In this document: one piece after another, positions 26,176-33,210 of the stretch
Position numbering within the stretch: position 1 is the stretch's first letter
Layout of the letters: every line of letters starts with the position of its first letter
NCBI RefSeq assembly: GCF_000169095.1
Contig: NZ_AAVU01000060.1
Coordinates: 1-33,210, forward strand
Direction: 5' to 3'
Length of the DNA stretch: 33,210 nt
Source: Lyngbya sp. PCC 8106
GTDB lineage: Bacteria; Cyanobacteriota; Cyanobacteriia; Cyanobacteriales; Microcoleaceae
Program-made: the position numbers and the translations under genes
The notes under the pieces: generated by a model
What the model was told of the DNA's origin: nothing
Database searches by the model: none
Seen by the model: only the letters and a program-made list of their open reading frames with translations

Positions 26176-27381
26176 TCAACAATCAGGATACCAAATCGAT
26201 TCTACCTTGTGTGCGATCACATGGGCTTCTTTTTGGCGTTGTTCAGCCGATTGAGTCTCTAGTAAAACCGTTACATGACCTAATTTTCGTCCAGGACGGG
26301 ATTCTGTTTTACCATACCAATGAACAAAGGCGTTTGGAATTTCAGCGAGTTGCTGTTGTTTTTCCCCATACAACGGTTGTGATGTTCCGGGTTTCATCAC
26401 CGCTTGTTCATAACCCAATAAGTTTACCATAACTGCTCCTGGGCAGTGCATTTGAGGATCTCCTAAAGGTAAACCACAAACGGCTCGCAAATGTTGTTCA
26501 AACTGAGAAGTATGAGAAGCATCTAGGGTAAAATGACCCGAATTGTGAGTTCGAGGAGCGATTTCATTAATAAAAATCTGACCTGAAGCCGTTAAAAATA
26601 ACTCAATTCCAAACACACCAACCGCTTCTAAACGATTCAATAAAGTCTGAGCAATTCCTTCAATTTGAATCGTTAAAGTCGGAGAAATCGCTGCGGGAGC
26701 AATCACCCACCGACAAACTTGATCAATTTGACAGGTTTCTACCACGGGGTAAACCGCCACATCCCCCGTCACCGAACGAGCAGCAATCACCGCTAACTCT
26801 CGTTCAAAAGGAACAAATTCTTGCAACAATAGCGGAGGGTAGCCTAACTTTACCCAAGTTGAGCGTAAACTTGCCTCATCCTTAAGAATGAAAGTTCCCT
26901 GTCCATCGTAACCATGACGACGAGTTTTCAAGACAACTGGAAATCCCCAAGTCTTTGCAACTGTGTGTAAAATATTGTCTTCTTCTCCATCCTTCGTTAA
27001 GGCTTTAAACTGAGGAATGGGAAATCCTAATTCTTGGAAAAAACAAAGCTGATCATATTTATCCAGTAAAACACTTAACGCTTCTAAACGCGGACGAAAA
27101 CAAACTCCATGTTGACTCAGGGGAAACAAACTATCGAGATCAACAAACTCATTTTCAAAGGTAATCACATCACAGCGATTTGCTAACCTTGCCGTGGCTT
27201 GAGCATCTTCAATTTCTGCGAAGATTGTCTCTGTCGCCAGAGAAACTGCCGGATCATTGGCATTTGGAGTTTGCACCACCACAGAAACCCCCAAAGACTG
27301 GGCTGCACTTGCCATCATTGAGGCTAACTGTCCGCCACCAATCACACCGACTCGCGGTTGAATTTGAACTTGTTCTGCCAT
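26176..27381 (-). CDS. purK: 5-(carboxyamino)imidazole ribonucleotide synthase
   Basis: A 401-residue ATP-grasp enzyme that converts AIR, bicarbonate and ATP to N5-CAIR in purine synthesis. It begins with the PurK signature RVGVIGGGQLASMM, continues with DVITFENEFVD, PVVLKTRRHGYDGQG (ATP-binding lysine) and ends with INEIAPRTHNSGHFTLDA, which is diagnostic. The ATG at 27381 leaves an eight-residue extension before the conserved core. An AAGGAG lies 36 bases upstream, too far to serve this start; no in-frame ATG or GTG lies closer to it. Confidence 0.95.
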   Translation of the reverse strand: MAEQVQIQPRVGVIGGGQLASMMASAAQSLGVSVVVQTPNANDPAVSLATETIFAEIEDAQATARLANRCDVITFENEFVDLDSLFPLSQHGVCFRPRLEALSVLLDKYDQLCFFQELGFPIPQFKALTKDGEEDNILHTVAKTWGFPVVLKTRRHGYDGQGTFILKDEASLRSTWVKLGYPPLLLQEFVPFERELAVIAARSVTGDVAVYPVVETCQIDQVCRWVIAPAAISPTLTIQIEGIAQTLLNRLEAVGVFGIELFLTASGQIFINEIAPRTHNSGHFTLDASHTSQFEQHLRAVCGLPLGDPQMHCPGAVMVNLLGYEQAVMKPGTSQPLYGEKQQQLAEIPNAFVHWYGKTESRPGRKLGHVTVLLETQSAEQRQKEAHVIAHKVESIWYPDC

Positions 27382-27569
27382 GACTGGCTTCTTAATGGAT
27401 TGAAACTACTCCTTATTTTATCGGTAAACGGTAAACTGACCCTATAAATTAATAAAGTTTGCTCAAAATTACAAACAATTAAGTCTTCACCAACAATTGG
27501 TTCATTTCGCTTCGAGTTGAGGAAAATTGAAATAGATAGATTATAAAACACAAAAAACAAACATTAACC

Positions 27570-28148
27570 ATGAATAGTGAAGAACTTTTAACCCGTTATG
27601 CCTCCGGAGAGCGGAATTTTCGGGATACAGACTTGTTTCGAGCCGAACTGAGCAACGCTAACCTCAGTGGTGCAAACTTGTTTCGGGCTAACCTGTTTCG
27701 GGCTAACCTGTTTCGGGCTAACCTGTTGGGGGTGAGTCTGTTTAATGCCAACTTGATCGGGGCTAACCTGTATTGTGCCAACCTGAGCGGGGCTAACTTG
27801 AGCGGAGCCAACCTCACCAGAGCAGATCTCACCGGGGCGGACTTGAGTGGGGCGGACTTACACGGCGCCGACTTAAGTGGTGCGATTTTATCGGGGGCTA
27901 ACTTGAGTTATGCCGATTTGAGCAAGTCTACGCTGTTTAGAGCTGAACTCCTCAATGCTACCTTGACTCATGCCAATCTTAAAGGCGCTAATCTCAAACA
28001 AACAAATTTGGAGGGCGCTGTTGTGCAGGATGCGGTGTTTGTCAAAGCGATGGGTTTGGCGTTTGAGGTGGTCAGCCTGCTCAAACAGCAGGGTGCTATT
28101 TTAGAAGAAGCGAGCAGTAATCGTCGGGTCAACGCGGCGATGTGCTAA
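27570..28148 (+). CDS. Pentapeptide-repeat protein
   Basis: A 192-residue protein with about 20 tandem A(N/D)LXX repeats from residue 24 to 155, forming a right-handed quadrilateral beta-helix. The N-terminal MNSEELLTRYASGERNF block and the C-terminal helical cap (VKAMGLAFEVVSLLKQQGA) resemble those of other cyanobacterial pentapeptide proteins. Such proteins are abundant in cyanobacteria and may be cytoplasmic or thylakoid-lumenal; this one lacks a signal peptide. Three nearly adjacent repeats are identical at DNA level (see the separate entry). Its function is unknown. Confidence 0.93.
   Translation: MNSEELLTRYASGERNFRDTDLFRAELSNANLSGANLFRANLFRANLFRANLLGVSLFNANLIGANLYCANLSGANLSGANLTRADLTGADLSGADLHGADLSGAILSGANLSYADLSKSTLFRAELLNATLTHANLKGANLKQTNLEGAVVQDAVFVKAMGLAFEVVSLLKQQGAILEEASSNRRVNAAMC
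27681..27725 (+). repeat. Three perfect 15-base tandem repeats inside the pentapeptide gene
   Basis: TTTCGGGCTAACCTG repeats three times without a mismatch (27681-27695, 27696-27710, 27711-27725), encoding FRANL x3. It marks recent duplication of single pentapeptide units. Confidence 0.95.
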
Positions 28149-28257
28149 TGTTAACTCGCGATTATTATTTCCCCCATTGATTTCTAGAGAATTGTGGGGG
28201 AGATTGCCCCCCAAAACTCAGTTTTTAGGTCAGTTAAAATTAAAATCTAAAAAAATT

Positions 28258-28623
28258 ATGGCATCTAAACCCAAATCTGATTCAGCTAAAAATTCATCTA
28301 AAAATCGCGTGATTTATTCCGAATTTGGTCAAACTACAAATTCTACTGCTCTTGAACGGGGTAAACCGGATTTACCCCCCGCTCAACAAAATTTAAAGGT
28401 ACAAGCTTCGCGCAAAGGACGTAAAGGAAAAACGGTAACAGTGATTTCTGGCTTTCAAACTTCTGATGAAACTTTAGGAAAATTAGTCAAGCAACTAAAA
28501 GCTCAATGCGGTTCAGGAGGAACGCTTAAAGACGATACGATTGAAATTCAAGGGGATCACGCTCAAAAGTTAGCTGAGATTCTCACAAAGTTGGGATACA
28601 AAGCTAAAATAAGTGGAGGATAA
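28258..28623 (+). CDS. yciH: SUI1/YciH-type translation initiation factor
   Basis: A 121-residue protein with an N-terminal flexible stretch (ASKPKSDSAKNSSKN) and the SUI1/eIF1-like domain from about residue 45. GRKGKTVTVISGF, the KQLKAQCGSGGTLKDD loop and the IEIQGDH strand are clear family marks. It is expected to bind the ribosomal P-site region and influence start-codon choice. The frame is open to a TTG at 28177 but the ATG at 28258 is the natural start. queE follows at 34 bases, so they may be cotranscribed. Confidence 0.93.
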   Translation: MASKPKSDSAKNSSKNRVIYSEFGQTTNSTALERGKPDLPPAQQNLKVQASRKGRKGKTVTVISGFQTSDETLGKLVKQLKAQCGSGGTLKDDTIEIQGDHAQKLAEILTKLGYKAKISGG

Positions 28624-28656
28624 AATAGTGCGTTGGAGAAAGGCTTGGCATTGTTG

Positions 28657-29271
28657 ATGAATGAAATTGCTATCCATGAGACGTTTCAAAATACGATTCA
28701 AGGAGAAGGGTTTTGGGCGGGAACACCTGTAGATTTTATTCGGTTAGCAGGGTGTCCGGTTCAATGTCATTATTGTGATACAGGGTATGCAAATGGAGGT
28801 GAGGGTTTGCCTCGAAATGTTCGTTCTTTTGAGGCGTTAATTGCAGAATTGCGATCGCCGAAAGTCGTGATTTCTGGGGGTGAACCGTTTATTTATCCTC
28901 AACTTCCTGATTTAGTCAAGTGTATTGAAGCCACAAATCGCACAGTTTTTATAGAAACGTCTGGCTGCTTTTGGCAACCGATTTCTTCCTCGGTTTGGAT
29001 AACATTAAGTCCGAAAGAACATCTCAATCCTCACTATCCCGTTGTTGATCAAATGTGGGAACGAGCTTCGGAAATAAAATTGGTGATTGAAACGGGTTCA
29101 GAACTCAAATATTATGATCAATATTTATCCTTAAAACCCCAAATTCCTGTATTTTTACAACCCGAATGGACACAACGCGATTATACTTTACCCCTCGTTT
29201 TAGAGTTACTTCAACAATATCCTGACTATCGACTCTCGCTTCAGTTACATAAATATGTGGGTGTAGACTAA
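28657..29271 (+). CDS. queE: 7-carboxy-7-deazaguanine synthase
   Basis: A 204-residue radical SAM enzyme that converts 6-carboxytetrahydropterin to 7-carboxy-7-deazaguanine on the way to queuosine. GCPVQCHYCDT carries the CxxxCxxC cluster ligands, followed by VVISGGEPF for SAM. The N-terminal ETFQNTIQGEG is the usual substrate-binding region. ATG 28657 is preferred to the upstream TTG at 28633. It lies next to a QueD-like gene, which makes its substrate. Confidence 0.93.
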   Translation: MNEIAIHETFQNTIQGEGFWAGTPVDFIRLAGCPVQCHYCDTGYANGGEGLPRNVRSFEALIAELRSPKVVISGGEPFIYPQLPDLVKCIEATNRTVFIETSGCFWQPISSSVWITLSPKEHLNPHYPVVDQMWERASEIKLVIETGSELKYYDQYLSLKPQIPVFLQPEWTQRDYTLPLVLELLQQYPDYRLSLQLHKYVGVD

Positions 29272-29409
29272 TCAAAAATGATTGATTCCCGTTGGCACTA
29301 TCCGACTTCTCTCAAAGAGACTCAAAAGATTCCCTATCAAGGAATAATTCCACTTTAAAATCAAGTTCATCATCAACCGATCACGTTTAATTATACCATT
29401 AAAGCGACT

Positions 29410-29727
29410 TTGCGTCGTCAACATTGTAATCCGCCTATCTGGACAGATTTTCACTATCATACCTTTGAAATTATTCTCGAACTCGCTGCAATTTGTCAAC
29501 CGGAAGATTTGTATGGGTTAGATATGGTTGAAATGGAAAATAAACTGTATCTTTGGGCAGAACAACTTCCCGAAAAAATTAACGAACATCCGTTATGTCC
29601 CCACGGAACCACAGAAGAAATGTGCTTGTATTTTGCTCAAATTCCCATTGAACCTCATGTTAGACTACTGAGTGTCAGTATTTCTGAAACATCCAGCCGA
29701 GTCACCACCTTACAGCTTTCTGAGTAA
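29410..29727 (+). CDS. QueD-like (6-pyruvoyl/6-carboxytetrahydropterin synthase family) protein, 5' end disrupted
   Basis: The reading frame encodes 105 residues from a TTG. Features of the PTPS/QueD fold are visible: FHYHTFEI (two zinc-ligand-type histidines), YGLDMVEMENKL in the position of the VVDF-type strand, PLCPHGTTEEMCLYF and VSISETSSR near the end. The coding signal, TIKATLRRQH, actually begins before the TTG, and the same frame reads back to 29359 before meeting a TAA at 29356. An ATG at 29278 lies in that same frame. No ATG or GTG occurs between the TAA and 29410. The gene may use a rare start, or be broken by a nonsense change. It is next to queE, and its likely role is making 6-carboxytetrahydropterin. 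Confidence 0.6.
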   Translation: MRRQHCNPPIWTDFHYHTFEIILELAAICQPEDLYGLDMVEMENKLYLWAEQLPEKINEHPLCPHGTTEEMCLYFAQIPIEPHVRLLSVSISETSSRVTTLQLSE

Positions 29728-29830
29728 CCCTATTGTGATCTCAACTGGCAAAATGTTTGTGCGGAGAAGCCGATTTCGAGATATGATCAGACGTGAAACA
29801 ATTTTGTCATCATTACATTAGTAGATTGTT

Positions 29831-29920
29831 ATGGATATTCTTTCATTAGGTTGGGTTGCTGTTCTAGTTGTGTTCACATTCTCTATTTCAATGGTCGTTT
29901 GGGCGCGTAACGGCCTCTAA
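29831..29920 (+). CDS. petN: Cytochrome b6-f complex subunit PetN
   Basis: A 29-residue single-helix subunit of the cytochrome b6f complex in the thylakoid membrane, required for complex assembly. The protein begins MDILSLGWVAVLVVFTF and ends SISMVVWARNGL, which matches the PetN consensus almost residue for residue. It is too short for routine gene calling and occupies an otherwise empty gap. A hairpin terminator follows 36 bases after the stop. Confidence 0.95.
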   Translation: MDILSLGWVAVLVVFTFSISMVVWARNGL

Positions 29921-29956
29921 ATGACCTGAAATTCGGATGATCACTTAATTCCTCTG

Positions 29957-29984
29957 GGGTGGATATTTGTCCACCCTAAATTTT
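29957..29984 (+). terminator. Probable terminator after petN
   Basis: GGGTGGA at 29957-29963 pairs with TCCACCC at 29970-29976 around a six-base loop, followed by TAAATTTT. The T tract is short, so efficiency is uncertain. Confidence 0.6.
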
Positions 29985-30017
29985 GAGAAAATCACTGATT
30001 AAAAATCACAATAAATG

Positions 30018-30026
30018 TGCTATAAT
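30018..30026 (+). promoter_or_regulatory. Extended -10 promoter element before the DUF167 gene
   Basis: TGCTATAAT is a perfect extended -10 (TGN-TATAAT). No good -35 lies at the right distance, which is compatible with an extended -10 promoter. It is 35 bases upstream of the TTG start, which itself follows GAGGAG by 8 bases. Confidence 0.6.
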
Positions 30027-30060
30027 ACACACTAAGTAATTCAGTCGAGGAGAAGTTGTT

Positions 30061-30306
30061 TTGGTTGTTTTACACGTTAAAGTTAAACCCAATTCCAAAC
30101 AACAATCAATGGTTAAAAACGAAGAAGGTACTTATATTATTCATCTCAAATCTCCTCCTATCGACGGCAAAGCCAATCAAGAATTAATTAAAATTTTAGC
30201 CAAACAGTTTAATATTCCCAAATCTCAAGTTAGTATTAAATCCGGTTTATCATCAAAAAATAAGTTAATCGAATTGCCCGATTCCTGTATAATCAGTGAG
30301 AACTAA
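30061..30306 (+). CDS. DUF167/YggU-family protein
   Basis: An 81-residue protein of the DUF167 (YggU) family, soluble and of unknown function. The family core is obvious: VLHVKVKPNSKQQ at the start, YIIHLKSPPIDGKANQELIKILAK in the middle and SKNKLIELP near the end. It starts with TTG, supported by GAGGAG at 30047-30052. The length matches the family. Confidence 0.9.
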   Translation: MVVLHVKVKPNSKQQSMVKNEEGTYIIHLKSPPIDGKANQELIKILAKQFNIPKSQVSIKSGLSSKNKLIELPDSCIISEN

Positions 30307-30418
30307 AGATTTGAGTTGCAAGGATTAGTTTGATGATAGAATAAAGTTGATAGTCATTACAGAAGCTATTCAGGCTGAAAATGAGTCCCTTAATTCAAGA
30401 TTTAGAGCATGAGTCAAT

Positions 30419-30655
30419 ATGGCAACTATCGTTGAACATCAAAAAAGTGGAAAACGTTATATTGTAATGGGAACTGGGTTTGGGATTTATAAATCAGCTC
30501 GCAATAATGCGTTTTTTGAGTGGGCTGTTGTCGAAGAAGAAGATAATTATCATTTAGTCGCCGTTTGCGATCGCAAAGGTAAAATTAAATGGTTTTATTC
30601 TGATGATTTAGTTGTTGTTGAGGTGGATGGAAAGCCACCTGCGGACTTGCTTTAA
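30419..30655 (+). CDS. Small uncharacterised protein, 78 residues
   Basis: A 78-residue protein beginning MATIVEHQKSGKRYIVMGTG. The pattern of short strands with aromatic residues (FFEWAVV, HLVAVCDRKGKIKWFYSDDLVVVEVDG) suggests a small beta-barrel or SH3-like fold. I do not recognise a characterised family. It is convergent with the Argonaute gene; only 11 bases separate their stop codons. Confidence 0.7.
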   Translation: MATIVEHQKSGKRYIVMGTGFGIYKSARNNAFFEWAVVEEEDNYHLVAVCDRKGKIKWFYSDDLVVVEVDGKPPADLL

Positions 30656-30666
30656 TCTCAACAAGT

Positions 30667-32961
30667 TTATAGCCAAAATTGGCGATCGCCATCTAATTCA
30701 CCCGGCGAAATACCCTGTAAGCGTCGATACGCAATGATATCAGATCCATACAAAGGTATTGGTAAACGGGGTTCCTTCAGTGAACCATGATGTAATAAAG
30801 TTAGTTTCAGAGTAGCTTCTACGAGACTCTCTAAAGATACTTGCTGTCCTTCTTCAGGGATAACTTTTAAACGGAGAGGATTGGGTAATCCCATTTTTTC
30901 AGATTTGACTTCAGTAGTCACTAGCATTACCTCATGGGAAGATAAACGAAGTGCTAATCCTTTTGGTGGGGCTTTGAGGATTGGCTTTTTTTTATCCTTA
31001 ACAGTTAATTCTTGAACTTCATAAAGTCGAGGAATACCAGACTTTATACACTCTACTAAAATAAACTTAGAACCCATTGCTTTTGCTCGTTCTCGTAAAT
31101 GCTTAATTTCATCTCCACAAAAGCGTCCATCACGATAAATCAGTACAGTTTTTCCACTAAGATCAGCAGCAGGGAGAAATCTTTCTAGGGTTCGTTTATC
31201 AATTTCTTCCCCTTGTGTAAGCGCATCTTCTAGCCGATAGCGAATGAATTCTCCATATTTTCCATAAAGGCGTACACTTGCACAAACATTCAAGCTTCCA
31301 CTTTTTCTCTTTTTAGGAGTTCTAGAAATATCTAAGCCGATAAAGTAATCTGCTATTTCTAACGGTTTTGCTAAAATAAAGGGTAAGTTACCTAATTTAG
31401 CTAAAATTCCTGGAATAACTTGATTCAGAATGTAACTATAATTATTTGGATTTTTCAGAGTATCTTCATAAATAACTTGACTGGAAATACCACGTCGAAG
31501 CAAACGGGAAGATACAAAAGAATAAAAACTACCATCCTCAGTATCATCGGTATGACGATCACTTTCAGGAAGAAATGTTAGAACAATATTAGTTGGAATC
31601 ACCATTAGTTCATCAAGTGCTTTCTCCACTGCTACTCTGGCTTCAGCACTATCTAAGTTATCGACTTTTATTTCTTTCCTTCTATCTAAACTATCTTTCT
31701 CAAAGCGAATCGTTTCAAATTTGTATTGTTTCAACCGTTCTTCAACCTGACTCACAAATTTGCCGACTTTTGAATTGCAAAGATTTAAAAGGGAAATCCG
31801 AATAGGTGTCGAATAATTTTCATAATCCTGATGACGGCGATAAACACCACCTTGAGACAAGCCTTTTAGAACTGATCCTCTTTTACTAACAAAGTGTTTC
31901 CCCGAAGAATCTTTTCCAAATAATAGTTCTGTATCTTCTAGGTTAAATTGAAGTGTCTGAAATAAGCTCGGATAATCAAGGTTATTAATAGACTTATCTA
32001 TCTGAAATCCATAAACTGCTAAAGATTCTTCTGCTTTTTGTTTGGATTGAGTTAGATGATTTTGACGCTCTTGATAAGGGGGTTTTGTTTGTTTAATTAG
32101 ATCTCCATAGTTAACGTCAAATTTGCTGGCTGTTTCTTTTGTTATAGAGGGACATAAAGCTTCCATTGGATAGTCAAAGAGCTTTTGATTTTTACCAAAT
32201 CTAACAGAAACAAGAGGTTGATCATCTGGTGCTTCCTCTAGTGCTTGTCTGCTGACTGCGCCGGTTGCTTTCTCGATCAGTTCTTTCCGTCTATCCTCAT
32301 CTATTGCGGCGATTTCAACAATAGTAGCCGAACTATTTGTTTCACGATCTCTAACTTTCAATCCCACTAAAAGTTCTTTAGGCTTGTTTCGATAGGGATG
32401 ATTTGCATAAAATTCAGCGAGAGTTCCTCGATAGAGAAAGCGGCTCTTAAGTGTTAAGGTAATAGCAGGAGTTAAAGTGTTTGCAAGTTCAATAGTTTCT
32501 GGCCAAAAATCTACTTCACTCTGAACTTGAACCTGATTTTCCGAAAAAATGATATCAGGTGAAAAAGGTTTTCTGATTTTCAAGACTCTTACAGCAAGTT
32601 GAGCTAAAGTTGATGCTGTTACTTGTGGATCGCGCACCCACTGAATAGAATAATAGTGATCGCCAATATCTTCTTTCAATTGTTCTAAAATTTCTCCTAA
32701 TGCTTGTCTCCACTGTTCAGGACTAGGCATTTTTTGCGTAGGTTTAGCTAAAACCCAGAAGTATTTATTCTCCCAAATTACGACAATCTCAGCAAATTTT
32801 TGACTGAAACGCCAACTTAACCGATTCCCAACTTCCCGATCAACTTCTGGTGTTAATCGAAAACAGATTAAGTTAGGCTTCAAGATCGTTAGTGGGAAAA
32901 TCTCACTCAGGTAAATGGAAGATGAAGTAGAGTTTTGAGGTGCTTGAGAAGTAGTATTCAT
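30667..32961 (-). CDS. ago: Prokaryotic Argonaute, long, catalytically complete
   Basis: A 764-residue nucleic-acid-guided nuclease. Domain order by eye: N (about 20-165), PAZ-like (about 170-270), linker, MID (about 385-535) and PIWI (about 536-764). The catalytic tetrad appears intact: Asp544 in FIGLDISR, Glu578 in RYRLEDAL (34 residues after the first Asp, as in Thermus Argonaute), Asp611 in LIYRDGRF and Asp741 in LYGSDIIAY. The MID pocket keeps Gln495 (SSQVI) and Lys522 (LAKLGNLP), but the lysine expected just before RLLRRGI is serine. The protein ends with FWL, in keeping with Argonaute C-termini. GAGGAG precedes the ATG by 8 bases, and the upstream Cas4-like gene overlaps it by four bases. 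Related cyanobacterial Argonautes (for example SeAgo) use DNA guides to cut DNA; defence against plasmids or phage is an inference. Confidence 0.95.
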   Translation of the reverse strand: MNTTSQAPQNSTSSSIYLSEIFPLTILKPNLICFRLTPEVDREVGNRLSWRFSQKFAEIVVIWENKYFWVLAKPTQKMPSPEQWRQALGEILEQLKEDIGDHYYSIQWVRDPQVTASTLAQLAVRVLKIRKPFSPDIIFSENQVQVQSEVDFWPETIELANTLTPAITLTLKSRFLYRGTLAEFYANHPYRNKPKELLVGLKVRDRETNSSATIVEIAAIDEDRRKELIEKATGAVSRQALEEAPDDQPLVSVRFGKNQKLFDYPMEALCPSITKETASKFDVNYGDLIKQTKPPYQERQNHLTQSKQKAEESLAVYGFQIDKSINNLDYPSLFQTLQFNLEDTELLFGKDSSGKHFVSKRGSVLKGLSQGGVYRRHQDYENYSTPIRISLLNLCNSKVGKFVSQVEERLKQYKFETIRFEKDSLDRRKEIKVDNLDSAEARVAVEKALDELMVIPTNIVLTFLPESDRHTDDTEDGSFYSFVSSRLLRRGISSQVIYEDTLKNPNNYSYILNQVIPGILAKLGNLPFILAKPLEIADYFIGLDISRTPKKRKSGSLNVCASVRLYGKYGEFIRYRLEDALTQGEEIDKRTLERFLPAADLSGKTVLIYRDGRFCGDEIKHLRERAKAMGSKFILVECIKSGIPRLYEVQELTVKDKKKPILKAPPKGLALRLSSHEVMLVTTEVKSEKMGLPNPLRLKVIPEEGQQVSLESLVEATLKLTLLHHGSLKEPRLPIPLYGSDIIAYRRLQGISPGELDGDRQFWL

Positions 32962-33210
32962 GCGGCGATCTCCTCTGATGTAGAAAATTTACAAATTGAA
33001 GTAAAAGGACAGTATTTGCAGTTCGACATAGGATTAGCTGGAAAAATTTTGTCAAACTCAGTCGGGTTTTTTCGGTAACGCTTTAACTCCTCCTGATGCC
33101 GTTTTGCTATGATTGATAACTCGATATGAAAAGCTCTGAGTGTATCTGCTTTGGCAGTAATTATGTCAGATTGCTTGCCAGTCTCCAAGTTATAGAAAGA
33201 CGCGATCGCA
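32958..33210 (-). CDS. Cas4-like PD-(D/E)XK nuclease, C-terminal part only (gene continues beyond window)
   Basis: This is the last 83 codons of a larger gene whose 5' end is outside the window. The frame is open to base 33210, reading AIASFYNLETGKQSDI, so the TTG at 33188 is an internal Leu rather than a start. The C-terminal cysteines NCKYCPFTSIC (C-x2-C-x5-C) are the three C-terminal ligands of the Cas4/AddB-type iron-sulfur cluster, and the preceding helix (TLRAFHIELSIIAKRHQEELKRYR) is typical. The nuclease active site lies upstream and cannot be judged. The stop codon TGA overlaps the Argonaute ATG (ATGA), so the two are translationally coupled. Cas4-like nucleases have been reported beside long Argonautes; the role may be making or trimming guides, or joint target degradation. 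Confidence 0.85.
   Translation of the reverse strand, partial: AIASFYNLETGKQSDIITAKADTLRAFHIELSIIAKRHQEELKRYRKNPTEFDKIFPANPMSNCKYCPFTSICKFSTSEEIAA

Noticed and set aside
27382..27569. Possible 6S RNA gene upstream of purK
   Set aside because: I recall that cyanobacterial 6S RNA can lie next to purK and the gap has a suitable length, but the minus-strand sequence does not show complementary ends and a central bubble that I could confirm. A covariance-model search would decide.
30381..30467. A 28-codon frame overlapping the 78-residue gene
   Set aside because: It is out of frame with the clearly protein-like gene, lacks a ribosome binding site and shows no coding character.
33186..33188. TTG as start of a 76-residue protein upstream of Argonaute
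   Set aside because: The frame stays open to the window edge with family-like residues (SFYNLETG), so this is an internal codon of a longer gene.
1..33210. CRISPR array linked to the Cas4-like gene
   Set aside because: No regularly spaced direct repeats of suitable length were seen anywhere in the window.

Overview
The window is from a cyanobacterium, most likely a filamentous Oscillatoriales-type organism (genus not determinable from the sequence alone). The evidence is photosystem I psaK, cytochrome b6f petN, a ferrochelatase with a C-terminal chlorophyll-a/b-binding-like helix, a BchH/ChlH-type chelatase subunit, a CruP-type lycopene cyclase homologue, a cyanobacterial arginine dihydrolase (ArgZ/AgrE), many copies of the GCGATCGC (HIP1) octamer, and the moderate AT-rich composition.

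Layout. 1-2.1 kb: two tandem PPP-family phosphatases (the first cut by the window edge) and a YkgJ-type cysteine-cluster protein. 2.1-3.8 kb: a TVP38/DedA-like membrane protein and a membrane-anchored family 2 glycosyltransferase on the minus strand. 4-7.6 kb: a short BchH/ChlH-like chelatase large subunit ending in a strong terminator. 7.7-9.6 kb: a small accessory stretch with an Rpn/DUF4351 nuclease-like protein, a LamG-domain protein and an array of short repeats. 9.6-16.8 kb: mainly core metabolism and photosynthesis (CruP-like cyclase, PsaK, a methyltransferase, HemH, a DUF4126 protein, glutamate dehydrogenase, a ChaN-like protein). 17-18.2 kb: a Uma2-family protein and a degraded, gene-free stretch. 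18.2-22.3 kb: an orphan sugar ABC permease, PurN, a 60-residue protein, and ArgZ/AgrE flanked by two related hairpin elements. 22.7-27.4 kb: an unrecognised repeat- and coiled-coil-containing protein, a REC-GGDEF-EAL signalling protein and PurK. 27.6-30.7 kb: a pentapeptide-repeat protein, SUI1/YciH, QueE, a QueD-like ORF with a disrupted 5' end, PetN (29 residues), a DUF167 protein and a small conserved-looking protein.

30.7-33.2 kb: the most notable locus, a two-gene minus-strand operon. A Cas4-like iron-sulfur nuclease (only its C-terminal part is in the window) overlaps by four bases a long prokaryotic Argonaute of 764 residues. The Argonaute keeps a complete DEDD catalytic tetrad at the expected spacing. 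This is probably a DNA-guided or RNA-guided defence or DNA-processing module.

Functional links that can be read: QueD-like and QueE belong to the 7-deazaguanine pathway; PurN and PurK to purine synthesis; GdhA and ArgZ/AgrE to glutamate and arginine nitrogen handling; HemH and the chelatase subunit to tetrapyrroles. Most genes are single or in very short operons with many convergent pairs, as is usual in cyanobacteria. No tRNA, rRNA, CRISPR array or intact insertion sequence was seen.
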